From positions 1 through 64,000 of the forward strand of contig NZ_CAJYMD010000028.1 in the NCBI RefSeq assembly GCF_913776015.1: 64,000 nt of DNA, read 5' to 3'. The notes below the pieces were generated by a model that saw only the letters and a program-made list of their open reading frames with translations, was not told the DNA's origin and made no database searches. A program made the position numbers and the translations under genes. Source of the stretch: an uncultured Oxalicibacterium sp. (GTDB lineage Bacteria > Pseudomonadota > Gammaproteobacteria > Burkholderiales > Burkholderiaceae_D). Shown here one piece after another: positions 18,701 to 27,244 of the stretch; positions within the stretch are counted from its first letter, which is position 1, and each line of letters opens with the position of its first letter.

Positions 18701-19756
18701 AGGCACGGTCAGCGACGTTTCTGCGACGTTGGTTGCCAGCACAATGCGACGTGCATTGGTCGACTTGAAGACGCGCTCCTGCTCCTGTGCCGACAGGCGG
18801 GCAAACAGCGGCAGAATTTCCACGTGCGGTGGATGATGCTTGCGCAAGGCTTCGGCTGCATCGCGAATCTCGCGCTCGCCCGGCAGGAACACCAGCACAT
18901 CACCGGAACCGATGCGTGCCAGTTCATCGACCGCATCGACCACGGCATCCATCAGATCGCGCTGGCCACGTTCCTTCGCCGCTTGCGCCGAACGGCGCGC
19001 AGCGGCCGCATCCGAGGTCGCATTGGGATTCGACTGCGGCTGCCGATCGAACGGTTCGATCGGTCGATAGCGAATCTCAACCGGATACAAGCGCCCCGAC
19101 ACTTCGATCACGGGTGCCGGTTTGTCACCCTTGGCAAAATGCCGCGCGAAGCGTTCGGCATCGATGGTCGCCGACGTAATGATGATCTTGAGATCGGGCC
19201 GCTTGGGAAGCAACTGCTTGAGATAGCCAAGCAGGAAATCGATGTTGAGGCTGCGTTCGTGCGCCTCGTCGATGATGATGGTGTCGTACTGACGCAGCAA
19301 GGGGTCGGTCTGCGTTTCGGCCAGCAGAATGCCATCCGTCATCAGCTTGACCCAAGCACCTTTGGAAAGCGTGTCGTTGAAGCGCACCTTGAAACCAACG
19401 TGCTCGCCAGCCGGCGAACCCAGTTCCTGCGCGATGCGCTTGGCTGTGGAAGAAGCGGCGATGCGGCGCGGTTGCGTGTGGCCGATCAGGCCCTTTTCGC
19501 CGCGACCAAGTTCGAGGCAGATTTTCGGTAGCTGGGTGGTCTTGCCGGAGCCGGTTTCGCCACTGACGATAACAACCTGATGATTGGCAATGGCCTGCGC
19601 AATCTCATCCCGGCGGCGGGAAACCGGCAACTCTTCGGGAAACGTGATCGCCGGTAGCGGATTGCGCAGGGGCGCTTCCTGCTCGGGACGCGCCTTGCGC
19701 TCGGTACGTTGAGGCCGTGGCGCAGCGGATTTTGGGGTGGATTCTGGTGCAGACAT
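15767..19756 (-). CDS. hrpA: ATP-dependent RNA helicase HrpA (DEAH box)
   Basis: About 1330 residues. Motif I GETGSGKTT, motif II DEAH, motif III SAT, and motif VI QRAGRCGR are all present, followed by the HA2/OB region and the long HrpA-specific C-terminal DUF3418 part. HrpA unwinds RNA and rescues stalled ribosomes in E. coli. I chose the ATG at 19756 (MSAPES); an in-frame ATG four codons upstream (19768) and longer starts exist, but the -10 box at 19767-19772 makes longer starts unlikely. The last bases overlap the pseudogene start. Confidence 0.94.
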   Translation of the reverse strand: MSAPESTPKSAAPRPQRTERKARPEQEAPLRNPLPAITFPEELPVSRRRDEIAQAIANHQVVIVSGETGSGKTTQLPKICLELGRGEKGLIGHTQPRRIAASSTAKRIAQELGSPAGEHVGFKVRFNDTLSKGAWVKLMTDGILLAETQTDPLLRQYDTIIIDEAHERSLNIDFLLGYLKQLLPKRPDLKIIITSATIDAERFARHFAKGDKPAPVIEVSGRLYPVEIRYRPIEPFDRQPQSNPNATSDAAAARRSAQAAKERGQRDLMDAVVDAVDELARIGSGDVLVFLPGEREIRDAAEALRKHHPPHVEILPLFARLSAQEQERVFKSTNARRIVLATNVAETSLTVPGIRYVVDTGLARVKRYSYRNKVEQLQIEPVAQSAANQRAGRCGRVAAGVCIRLYDEQDYLQRPKFTEPEILRSSLASVILRMKSLRLSDVEDFPFIEPPLGRAIADGYQLLQELGAVDDDNRLTKLGRELARLPLDPRVGRMILAAKENVCLNEVLIIAAALSVQDPRDRPLEAQNAADQAHKKFADDKSEFQSYLKIWKWFQDAIEHKKTNRQLQDECRANFLSQLRLREWRDVHSQLLTIVREQGWRLNETPATYEQLHLALLTGLLGNIGFKAEDEPHYLGARSIKFHIWPGSSLQKKASKWIMAAELVDTSRLYARCIAQIQPEWLERVAGHLLKKSYGDPRWEKRTAQVSAYERATLYGLVVYSQRRINYGLINPKEAREIFIRDALVGGDFETRAPFFAHNHKLVREIENLEHKSRRLDVLVDDELIAAFYDKLIPSDVFNGIGFEKWHKDATAAEPKLLYLNRDDLMRHEAAGVTTDLFPKSMSVAGATTTLSYHFEPGSPRDGVTLTVPLYALNQISVERTEWLVPGMLKDKVHLLLKSLPQKLRRHCVPLPDYAAGFCDRVQEKNIFGRGSLLDAVIADVREEKTIVTRQTDYKLETLPAHHFMNFKVIDEHGRQLDMGRNLGALRAEFGGQARESFQRLAEKTATPLTSSTVEKGSKAHVDTAQPIAQSSTASLDKTAASQQPQNAQHQQLTAWTFGELPELLEIQQGKQKLIGFPALVDRKTHCDLEVFDDPDEAARVHRLGLRRLMALQLKEQVKFLEKNIPGLQQMGMQFMAIGSQEELRDQIIEQALERACLQDPLPKNAEQFNARKDEGKSRLGLLVNEIARLAGNVLADYHTLPKKLQTVKAHTQAVNDMQAQMQALVGKRFIAQTDYAHLTHFPRYLKAIGIRIDKLRADPLRDARAMSEWQQAASSWQRALKERHGDPKMDQYRWMLEELRVSLFAQELRTPMPVSVKRLQKVWESMQR

Positions 19757-19766
19757 GAGGGCTCGC

Positions 19767-19772
19767 ATTATA
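19767..19772 (-). promoter_or_regulatory. -10 box of hrpA
   Basis: TATAAT on the minus strand ends ten bases before the chosen hrpA ATG, so the expected transcript leader is only a few bases. No clear -35 box. Confidence 0.45.
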
Positions 19773-19908
19773 CAGAGCACGCGAAAAGCGGCCACGAAGC
19801 GCCGCATGACAGAAGCAATGGCACCTTGCGCCGCCAGCCTCTCGCGAAAACAATCGCAAACAGCGCAAAATGCCGCGCTGGCGCTCACTGCACGGCAAAT
19901 CGCGTGGG

Positions 19909-19914
19909 TATAAT
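19909..19914 (+). promoter_or_regulatory. -10 box of argA, six bases before the start codon
   Basis: TATAATGCGCGG followed directly by the argA ATG at 19921. Transcription starting about seven bases after the -10 would begin at the ATG, giving a leaderless mRNA. No Shine-Dalgarno sequence is present. Confidence 0.5.
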
Positions 19915-19920
19915 GCGCGG

Positions 19921-21231
19921 ATGGAAAATCCAGACCAATTCGTCCAGTGGCTGCGCTCGGTCGCGCCGTATATCCACGCTTTCCGCGGCAAGACCTTCGT
20001 GATCGCTTTTCCGGGCGAACTGGTCAAGGCCGGCGCCTTGCCGGTGCTGGCGCAGGATCTTTCGCTATTGCACGCACTCGGCATCAAGGTCGTGATCGTG
20101 CATGGGTCGCGCCCGCAGGTGGAAGAACAACTGGCGCTGCGGAATGTGGAAGCACGCTTTCACAATGGCTTGCGCATCACCGATGCCGCTGCGATGGAAT
20201 GTGCGAAGGAAGCTGCGGGTGAACTGCGCCTCGATATCGAAGCGGCTTTCAGCCAGGGCTTGCCGAATACACCGATGGCCGGTTCGACCATCCGCATCAT
20301 TTCCGGCAACTTCGTCACCGCGCGTCCGATGGGCGTGATCGAAGGTGTCGATCTGGAATTGACGGGCGTGACGCGCAAGATCGCCTATGAAGCCATCCAC
20401 CCGATTCTGAATGCCGGTGGCATGGTGATGCTGTCGCCGCTGGGCTTTTCGCCAACCGGCGAAGTCTTCAACCTGTCGATGGAAGACGTGGCAGTGACGA
20501 CGGCAACCGCGATCCGTGCGGACAAGCTGATCTTCCTCAGCGAAACGCCGCTGATGTCGAACGCCGCCGGCGATGACATTCGCGAACTGACCTCGCTGCA
20601 GGCCGAACGCCTGCTCGATCGCAGCGAACTGCCACCCGATGTGGCGTTCTATCTGCAACACTGCGTACGCGCCACGCGCCACGGCGTACCACGTGCGCAC
20701 ATCGTGCCGTATGACATCGATGGCGCCGCCCTGCTTGAAATCTTCACGCACGATGGCGTCGGAACGATGGTGAGCTACGAGAATCTGGAAAGCCTGCGCC
20801 AGGCGACCATCGAGGATGTGGGCGGCATCCTGAAACTTATCGAACCGCATGAAGCCGACGGCACCTTGGTCAAGCGTCCGCGCGAATTGATCGAACGCGA
20901 GATCGACCATTTTTCCGTGATTGAACACGATGGTGTGATCTTCGGTTGCGCGGCACTCTACCCATTCCCTGGCGACAAAATGGCAGAGATGGCATGTCTG
21001 ATCGTCAGCCCGGATGCGCAAACCCAGGGCGATGGCGAGCGTTTGCTCAAACATATGGAAAACCGCGCACGCGCCGACGGATTGAAGAAACTCTTCGTGC
21101 TGACGACGCGGACCGCGCACTGGTTCCTCAAGCGTGGCTTCGTGCCAGCGACGGTGGACAGCCTGCCCAAGGATCGCCAAAGCATGTACAACTGGCAGCG
21201 CAAATCCCTCGTCTTCGTGAAAAATCTATAA
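19921..21231 (+). CDS. argA: N-acetylglutamate synthase (amino-acid N-acetyltransferase)
   Basis: First step of arginine synthesis: acetyl-CoA plus glutamate to N-acetylglutamate. 436 residues: an amino-acid-kinase-like domain (VIVHGSRPQ near the start, about residues 1-290) that normally binds arginine as feedback inhibitor, and a C-terminal GNAT domain ([17 protein letters not shown] with the acetyl-CoA loop in variant form). The start at 19921 matches the conserved family N-terminus [12 protein letters not shown]. An upstream in-frame ATG at 19870 would place the -10 inside the gene. Confidence 0.95.
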   Translation: MENPDQFVQWLRSVAPYIHAFRGKTFVIAFPGELVKAGALPVLAQDLSLLHALGIKVVIVHGSRPQVEEQLALRNVEARFHNGLRITDAAAMECAKEAAGELRLDIEAAFSQGLPNTPMAGSTIRIISGNFVTARPMGVIEGVDLELTGVTRKIAYEAIHPILNAGGMVMLSPLGFSPTGEVFNLSMEDVAVTTATAIRADKLIFLSETPLMSNAAGDDIRELTSLQAERLLDRSELPPDVAFYLQHCVRATRHGVPRAHIVPYDIDGAALLEIFTHDGVGTMVSYENLESLRQATIEDVGGILKLIEPHEADGTLVKRPRELIEREIDHFSVIEHDGVIFGCAALYPFPGDKMAEMACLIVSPDAQTQGDGERLLKHMENRARADGLKKLFVLTTRTAHWFLKRGFVPATVDSLPKDRQSMYNWQRKSLVFVKNL

Positions 21232-21334
21232 TGACGCATCCGCGGTACGTGCCAAGCGCGCGACGCTGAATCAACATCAACCGGCAGCGCATGACAATGC
21301 ATCGATCTCGCTGCCAGCAGAAAAGGAAAAACAC

Positions 21335-21607
21335 ATGACTCGCATGGTTCACTGCATCAAGCTCGACAAGGAAGCCGAAGGCCTGGATTTCCCGCCGTAT
21401 CCCGGTGACCTGGGCAAGCGCATTTATGAAGGCGTTTCGAAGGAAGCATGGGCAGCATGGCTCAAGCACCAGACCATGCTGGTCAATGAAAACCGCCTGA
21501 ATCTCGCCGATGTGCGCGCACGCAAATATCTGGCCGCACAGATGGAAAAACACTTCTTCGGCGACGGTGCCGATGCTGCGCAAGGTTATGTGCCGCCGAC
21601 CTACTGA
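21335..21607 (+). CDS. yggX: YggX family Fe(2+)-trafficking / oxidative damage protection protein
   Basis: 90 residues, the family size, starting [10 protein letters not shown] with the conserved Cys7 that is implicated in protecting Fe-S clusters in Salmonella YggX. Conserved blocks [17 protein letters not shown] and FFFG-type ending (HFFGDG) are present. AAAAGGAAAAACAC precedes the ATG. Single gene between argA and a strong terminator. Confidence 0.95.
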   Translation: MTRMVHCIKLDKEAEGLDFPPYPGDLGKRIYEGVSKEAWAAWLKHQTMLVNENRLNLADVRARKYLAAQMEKHFFGDGADAAQGYVPPTY

Positions 21608-21626
21608 TTGCATCTGCATCAGACGC

Positions 21627-21655
21627 AAAAAAGCCGACGCATGCGTCGGCTTTTT
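21627..21655. terminator. Bidirectional terminator
   Basis: A-run, then the perfect 18-base palindrome GCCGACGCATGCGTCGGC, then T-run. Lies between convergent yggX and the carbonic anhydrase gene. Confidence 0.92.
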
Positions 21656-21672
21656 GTTTGTCGCGCCAGTCA

Positions 21673-22410
21673 TCAGTAGAACTTGACCTCGCCCGTCTTG
21701 ACGTCGAGCATCGCGCCGACAATCTTGATTTCGCCCTTGCCTTCCATCTCCTTCAACACCGGGCTGCGATCGCGGATCGATTGAACCATGAGCTTGACGT
21801 TGTTTTCCGCCACGGCATCGACGAACGCATAGTTATGCGAACTGCGGTCTGCACCACCTACATTCTTGGTGGCATCCACTGCCGGACGGATTTTTGCCAG
21901 CAAGCCGCTCAGATTGCCCATCTGCACGTTGTCGCACGCGCCCTTGACTGCGCCGCATGAGGTATGTCCCAACACCACGATCAGCTTGGTGCCCACCACT
22001 TTCGACGCGTATTCAAGACTGCCCAACACATCTTCATTGATCACATTGCCGGCGACGCGTGCGCTGAAGATGTCACCAATACCAAGATCGAATACAACGG
22101 ACGGTGCCGAGCGCGAGTCGATGCAGCTGACGATGCTCGCAAACGGATACTGACCATTGGTGCCGGTAGTCTTGACCTGTTGACGGTAATCGTGCGCGGT
22201 CGGCTTGCCTTGGGTGAAACGTTCGTTGCCTTCTTTGAGAAGCTGGATTGCCTGATCGGCAGACATGTCCTGCAAGGTCTGGCTCGTCATGACAGGAGGA
22301 CGCGTCTTGGTTGCCGACTGGTCACTCGACGTCGCACATCCGGCCAGCGCCACAATCATCGCCAAGGCACTGGCTGTGCGCACCCAAGTCTTGCTACTAC
22401 TTTGCTGCAT
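21673..22410 (-). CDS. Beta-class carbonic anhydrase, lipoprotein
   Basis: 245 residues. A lipoprotein signal peptide with lipobox ALAGC is followed by a beta-carbonic anhydrase domain with the zinc/active-site motifs CIDSR and HTSCGAVKGA. It should hydrate CO2 to bicarbonate in the periplasm, anchored by lipid; most bacterial beta-class enzymes are cytoplasmic, so the export signal is notable. AAAGGAAGTAGC precedes the ATG. It is divergent from the rhodanese-TsuA pair, sharing a 220-base promoter region. Confidence 0.93.
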   Translation of the reverse strand: MQQSSSKTWVRTASALAMIVALAGCATSSDQSATKTRPPVMTSQTLQDMSADQAIQLLKEGNERFTQGKPTAHDYRQQVKTTGTNGQYPFASIVSCIDSRSAPSVVFDLGIGDIFSARVAGNVINEDVLGSLEYASKVVGTKLIVVLGHTSCGAVKGACDNVQMGNLSGLLAKIRPAVDATKNVGGADRSSHNYAFVDAVAENNVKLMVQSIRDRSPVLKEMEGKGEIKIVGAMLDVKTGEVKFY

Positions 22411-22632
22411 GCTACTTCCTTTCTTTTGATTAACAAATTTACAACAAAATCACGACAATTTAACATAATTAACATTTCATCATCAATGACTTGTGCGGGG
22501 GGATTGAAGGGATTTTTCTGCAAGATGCCATAAATGTTTCCTGCATATGCATATCGGAAATGCTTCGTTGTCCTACAGCAATCGCTTGCGTACATTAGCT
22601 AACGATTTCTTAACAACGGAGGATAGATTTCC

Positions 22633-23547
22633 ATGAAACTCGTCAAAACCCTGCTACTCGCTGGCAGCCTGCTGATCGGCAGCGCGCATGCTGCGCCCAG
22701 CGACTTTCTGGTCAGCACCGACTGGCTGGAAAAGAATCTCAACGATCCCAAACTGCGTCTGATCGAAGTCAGCGTCAATCCCGGCCTTTATGAACGCGGC
22801 CATATTCAGGGTGCCAGCAATTTCTCCTGGCATACCGATCTGGTCGATCCCGTGCGTCGCGATATCGTGAGTCAGCAGAATTTCGAAAAGCTGCTGCGCA
22901 ATGCCGGCGTCAATGCAGACAGCACGGTCGTTCTTTATGGCGATACGAATAACTGGTTTGCCGCCTGGGGCGCATGGGTGTTCGACATCTATGGTGTCAA
23001 GAACGTCAAGCTGCTCGATGGCGGCCGCAAGAAATGGGAAGCCGAAAACCGGCCACTGACGCCGGTCGCCAAACAGCAGGTTGCGGGCAACATCAAAGTT
23101 GCGCCAGCCAACCAGAAGCTGCGCGCACGACTGAGCGACGTGGTCGCAGTGGCAGAAAAGAAGAGCGATGCCAAGCTGGTCGATATCCGCTCGGCTGACG
23201 AATACAGCGGCAAGGTCTTTGCGCCTGCCGGCGTGCAGGAACTGGCCATTCGCGCCGGTCACGTTCCTGGCGCAGCCAATGTGCCGTGGGGCCAAGCTGT
23301 CGCTGCCGATGGCACGTTCAAGTCGGTCGATGAACTGAAGAAAATCTATGGCGCGGCCGGCATCGACGGCAGCAAACCCGTGATCACCTACTGCCGCATT
23401 GGCGAACGCTCGAGCCACACCTGGTTTGCGCTGTCGAAACTGCTCGGCTATGAAGTACGCAACTACGATGGTTCGTGGACAGAATACGGCAACACCGTCG
23501 GCGTACCGATCAACAATCCGGCAGGTACGGTCTGGGGCGGTAAGTAA
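22633..23547 (+). CDS. Periplasmic rhodanese-type sulfurtransferase
   Basis: 304 residues with a Sec signal peptide (ends near SAHAAPS). Two rhodanese domains: an inactive N-terminal one and a C-terminal one with the catalytic Cys in the loop CRIGERSS. It transfers sulfane sulfur from thiosulfate or a persulfide, in the periplasm. A strong GGAGG precedes the ATG. The downstream transporter gene begins two bases after its stop codon, so the two products are likely made together and act on the same sulfur compound. Confidence 0.92.
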   Translation: MKLVKTLLLAGSLLIGSAHAAPSDFLVSTDWLEKNLNDPKLRLIEVSVNPGLYERGHIQGASNFSWHTDLVDPVRRDIVSQQNFEKLLRNAGVNADSTVVLYGDTNNWFAAWGAWVFDIYGVKNVKLLDGGRKKWEAENRPLTPVAKQQVAGNIKVAPANQKLRARLSDVVAVAEKKSDAKLVDIRSADEYSGKVFAPAGVQELAIRAGHVPGAANVPWGQAVAADGTFKSVDELKKIYGAAGIDGSKPVITYCRIGERSSHTWFALSKLLGYEVRNYDGSWTEYGNTVGVPINNPAGTVWGGK

Positions 23548-23549
23548 TC

Positions 23550-24716
23550 ATGGCTGAAGCGGCACTACCGCCCGTGCGGCGACTGGTGCCGGCTGCCCTT
23601 GTCCTTGGCGTCGCACTCTGGTTCGCGTTCGCGCTCGGCAATATCGCCGGCAGCGGACGCGAACTGGCGTTGGCGGCCCTGTTCGGTACGGCATTCGGCA
23701 TCGTCTTGCAGCGTTCGCGCTTTTGTTTTTATTGTGTGACGCGCGACTTTCTCGACCAGCGCAATGCCCGTGGCTTGCTTGGCATCGTGGTGGCACTGGC
23801 TGTAGGCATTCTCGGCTATCACCTGATCTTCGGTGCCTTCCTGCCGGTGCCGACACCGGGACGGTTGCCGCCGCAAGCACACATCGGTCCGATCAGTTGG
23901 GTACTGGCGGCTGGTGCATTCAGCTTTGGGCTCGGCATGGCGCTGTCGGGGTCATGCATCAGCGCCCATCTTTATCGCCTTGGAGAAGGCGCGACGGCAT
24001 CGCCGTTCGCGCTACTGGGCACACTGGTCGGCTTTTTTCTCGGCTTCCTTAGCTGGAACACTCTTTATCTGGCGGCGATACAGGAAGCGCCCGTGATCTG
24101 GTTGCCGCATCATCTCGGTTATGCCGGTTCGGTCGCGCTGCAATTACTCGCACTGGCGGTCGTCGCTCTCTTGTTATGGCGCGCACATCGCAAAATTTCC
24201 AATATCGACTCGGGCAATGCATGGCAACAGCGCTGGCCTGCTGCCACAGGCGGCATCCTGATCGGCTTTATCGGCGTACTGGCCTACTTCCGGCTGGGCC
24301 CGCTCGGCGTGACAGCTGAACTCGGCAGTCTGGCGCGTACTTCGGCGGATCAGTTGAGCCTGCTACCGACGCGCCTCGAAGGACTGGATACGTTCTCTGG
24401 CTGTGCCACACGCATCAAGGAAAGCTTGTGGTCGCAAAATGGTGCTTTCGTCATCGCGTTGGTCCTGGGCGCTTTTGCTGCCGCACTTTCAGCCGGCGAC
24501 TTCAAACCGCGCATGCCGCGCTTGAACGAAGTCGTTCGCGCGCTGATCGGTGGCGTGCTGATGGGCTGGGGGGCCATGGTGGCACTGGGCTGCACCGTGG
24601 GCACATTGTTGTCGGGCATCATGGCCGGGGCGGCATCGGGCTGGCTGTTTGCCGTCTTCATGTTCGCGGGACTGTGGCTGGGCTGGCGTGCGCGACAGTA
24701 TTTCGGCTGGCACTGA
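23550..24716 (+). CDS. YeeE/YedE (TsuA-like) thiosulfate transporter
   Basis: 388 residues with about nine to ten hydrophobic segments. Conserved cysteines of the YeeE/YedE family are visible in RSRFCFYC, SGSCISAH, FSGCATR and ALGCTVG; in Spirochaeta TsuA such cysteines pass thiosulfate through the membrane. The start is immediately after the rhodanese stop, so translation is probably coupled. Together they suggest periplasmic capture and uptake of thiosulfate sulfur. Confidence 0.9.
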   Translation: MAEAALPPVRRLVPAALVLGVALWFAFALGNIAGSGRELALAALFGTAFGIVLQRSRFCFYCVTRDFLDQRNARGLLGIVVALAVGILGYHLIFGAFLPVPTPGRLPPQAHIGPISWVLAAGAFSFGLGMALSGSCISAHLYRLGEGATASPFALLGTLVGFFLGFLSWNTLYLAAIQEAPVIWLPHHLGYAGSVALQLLALAVVALLLWRAHRKISNIDSGNAWQQRWPAATGGILIGFIGVLAYFRLGPLGVTAELGSLARTSADQLSLLPTRLEGLDTFSGCATRIKESLWSQNGAFVIALVLGAFAAALSAGDFKPRMPRLNEVVRALIGGVLMGWGAMVALGCTVGTLLSGIMAGAASGWLFAVFMFAGLWLGWRARQYFGWH

Positions 24717-25095
24717 GTTGCCGTTAAATCAATGCGCAACTACAAAGTGATGCTGTCGGTTGGCGGCATCAGCGCGGCGTATTAAACCTTGCGCATCTAT
24801 CGGCGGTCTGACCATTACCAAAACATCACTATTCTGCCTTACCACTAAAGGGGTGAAACGAGGCGAGGATGCTGCTGTTAATGCAGACAATTTAATCAAC
24901 GTCGATCAAAAAAATCATGCGCGAGTCTGTGCACGTTTCTCATAATTAGTGAGACGACATCAAATAGCGACGTCGGACGCACTGCCGGCCTGGCAGTTAG
25001 GCTGCGCGTAACAGAAAGACATGATAGTGGACAAAAGGCTCGCTCAAGCTTGCCTACTCGCATAGCACACTGCACATTCACATTTGATCACGCAA
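24717..25095. other. Intergenic region without a recognisable gene
   Basis: About 380 bases after the transporter gene. Short open frames on both strands look non-coding. I see no convincing terminator or repeat. Confidence 0.5.
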
Positions 25096-25398
25096 TTACT
25101 GGAATGCAGTCCGCAAATGGCGATGCCGTAATACGCGTCGAATTGCCTCGCGAGGCGAGCAGCCGCGCTCGCCAGCAATCGATATCTCGCTCTGGATCAG
25201 GCGATCGGCTAATTGCCGATTGCCGCCTACTTGTTCAACGAGATTTCTATAAGCACGTTGATAAGCTTCTGCATTTTGAATCCTGAACTCGCAAGCAAGG
25301 CGAAATGCATGAATGCATTGCCACGACCAGTAAATTGCGACACCGAACAAGACCATCTGTACGGCCAAAACGACTACACTCCAAATGGCATCGAGCAT
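25096..25398 (-). CDS. Small single-span membrane protein of unknown function
   Basis: 100 residues from the ATG at 25398, with GGGAG seven bases upstream (a GTG two codons earlier is less likely). One N-terminal membrane helix (about residues 5-25) is followed by a charged cytoplasmic tail rich in Arg and Gln. Not recognised. The good ribosome binding site and amphipathic composition support it as a real gene. Confidence 0.6.
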   Translation of the reverse strand: MLDAIWSVVVLAVQMVLFGVAIYWSWQCIHAFRLACEFRIQNAEAYQRAYRNLVEQVGGNRQLADRLIQSEISIAGERGCSPREAIRRVLRHRHLRTAFQ

Positions 25399-25677
25399 GA
25401 CCACTCTCCCGGATAGTGCCTATTAATCAAACCGTGCTTCAGAAAGACCGGACAAATGCCGATAGGTTCGAGAGATGGCGAACAATCGCGATGTAACAAA
25501 TCAGCCATCATGATGCCTCAAGGAAACAAATACTCACGTCCGGAGTCTCAAGCAACGTCACGACGTTGAGCAAGCGCGCAGGCGTTCTCAAACCGGGCTG
25601 TGCTGATTCAGCAACCAAATCGGTTAACAAAAAGGCAGGGCATTCGTGCGAACTGTCGCTTTCACGAAAGATGCCTC

Positions 25678-26469
25678 ATGGCCAAATCAACCACGATTTT
25701 TCCAGCTTTCCTGACCAGCTCAGGCTGCAAACATTGCGCGAATCCCGGCGGACTTCCGTTCGACTTCAGTTATGCGTACCAGCCAATCGTCGATATTGGC
25801 GACCGAAAGATCTTTGCTTACGAAGCGTTAGTGAGGGGTGTAAACGGAGAATCCGCCATGAGCGTGCTTGCCCATGTCAATGCAGACAATCGCTATCTGT
25901 TCGATCAGACATGTCGGGAAAAGGCGATCGGACTGGCTGCAAAACAACAGTTACCCTCGCGTCTATCGATCAACTTTCTCCCTAACGCCATCTATCGGCC
26001 CGAGCTATGCATTCGCACCACGCTGCTCGCCGCAGAAAAGTACAATGTGCCGCTCAGCGACATCATCTTCGAGGCGGTGGAAGGCGAAATGGTGGCTGAT
26101 GGCCCGCGGCTGGCCGAGATTCTCAAGGAATACCAAAAGATCGGATTCCTGACTGCCATCGACGATTTCGGCGCAGGTTACGCAGGTCTCAATCTGCTGG
26201 CCGATTTTCAGCCTGACATCGTCAAGCTCGACATGGGTCTGATCCGTGCAGTAGATACCAGTAAACCGCGACAAAGCATCGTCAAGGCACTGGTGACTAT
26301 CGCCAGTGAACTCGACATCATGGTGATCGCAGAAGGAGTGGAAACGGTCGGCGAGGCGCAGTGTTTGTCGCAACTCGGGATTACGTTGATGCAGGGTTAT
26401 GCGTTTGGCCGACCACTGTTCGAGAACTTCACAAAACCCGACGAAATCGATTGGTCGGCACTTGCCTGA
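25678..26469 (+). CDS. EAL-domain cyclic-di-GMP phosphodiesterase
   Basis: 263 residues, almost entirely one EAL domain. Catalytic and metal-binding motifs are kept: EAL in YEALVRG, the Asn in INFLPN, Glu in FEAVEGE, AIDDFGAGY, the Lys in VKLDM and AEGVET, so it is probably active in hydrolysing c-di-GMP. A short N-terminal extension holds a CXXC (GCKHC). No sensor or membrane domain is present. I chose the ATG at 25678 (MAKSTT); an upstream in-frame start at 25600 is possible. Confidence 0.88.
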   Translation: MAKSTTIFPAFLTSSGCKHCANPGGLPFDFSYAYQPIVDIGDRKIFAYEALVRGVNGESAMSVLAHVNADNRYLFDQTCREKAIGLAAKQQLPSRLSINFLPNAIYRPELCIRTTLLAAEKYNVPLSDIIFEAVEGEMVADGPRLAEILKEYQKIGFLTAIDDFGAGYAGLNLLADFQPDIVKLDMGLIRAVDTSKPRQSIVKALVTIASELDIMVIAEGVETVGEAQCLSQLGITLMQGYAFGRPLFENFTKPDEIDWSALA

Positions 26470-26612
26470 ACGACGAAAAAATCGATGCCCTAATTTTCAA
26501 CAACCGCATCATGTGATCAGAGACGCAACGTGGGCAACCCGCCGGCGCTCCAGCTCTGAGCCATCAATCAGGAACCTTTACTCCGAAAACAGGCATCGCC
26601 AGGCGATCACGC

Positions 26613-27074
26613 TCAGCGTTCGATACGCTCGATCGGCACGATCTTGCTGCGATGCAGATTGCCGGTCGCGACGAGAATTTCACGCAGCAGGAACACCAGT
26701 CCCAGCACCAGGCAGAACATGGCGGTAATGAAGAACACCGCAATGGCCTTAGAAAGATCGACATTCAGGGCGTCGCCAAGAAACAGCGAGGCAATCACCA
26801 TGCTCACCAGCAACGCACAAGCGGTACTGAAAATGATGGCGCGATTGATCATGTGCGCACGCGGGTACAGCGTATTCAATTCGTCCTGCAATTCCTTGCG
26901 GGATTCTTCATCGGGGCCTGCGCGCAATCGTTCTTCCAGTACGCGCGAACGGTCAGTGATGCGACCAAGCCGATTGGTCAGCACGGTCATGGTGGTTCCC
27001 ACGCCAGTCAGCAGAAACACGGGGGCGACCGAGAGCTGGATGATGTGACCGATATCGCTGACTTGGATTTCCAT
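26613..27074 (-). CDS. DUF2721 membrane protein
   Basis: 153 residues with three hydrophobic segments (near residues 10-30, 75-95 and 105-130) and the family-like N-terminus IGHIIQLSVAPVFLLTGVG plus NRLGRITDR. Known only as a conserved membrane family. I start at the ATG at 27074; longer starts add an unlikely Cys/Arg-rich extension. Single gene. Confidence 0.85.
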   Translation of the reverse strand: MEIQVSDIGHIIQLSVAPVFLLTGVGTTMTVLTNRLGRITDRSRVLEERLRAGPDEESRKELQDELNTLYPRAHMINRAIIFSTACALLVSMVIASLFLGDALNVDLSKAIAVFFITAMFCLVLGLVFLLREILVATGNLHRSKIVPIERIER

Positions 27075-27244
27075 GGTGTCCGATTTTTGTAGAAGAAAGC
27101 AAAACGACCGTCTGAGCAACGGCCGTTCTGCGTACTGCATTACATCCTGCGCATCACATCTTGTACAAGTACTGAATCTGCATGCGCGCAACAGCGTACG
27201 TCAATTATGCATCAGCACAGCCGACGAAAACGTGTGTGCTTCGA

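Noticed and set aside
18374..19531. 385-codon plus-strand open frame within hrpA
   Set aside because: Antisense to HrpA helicase motifs; composition typical of a shadow frame.
20065..21180. 371-codon minus-strand open frame in argA
   Set aside because: Antisense artefact within a well-supported gene.
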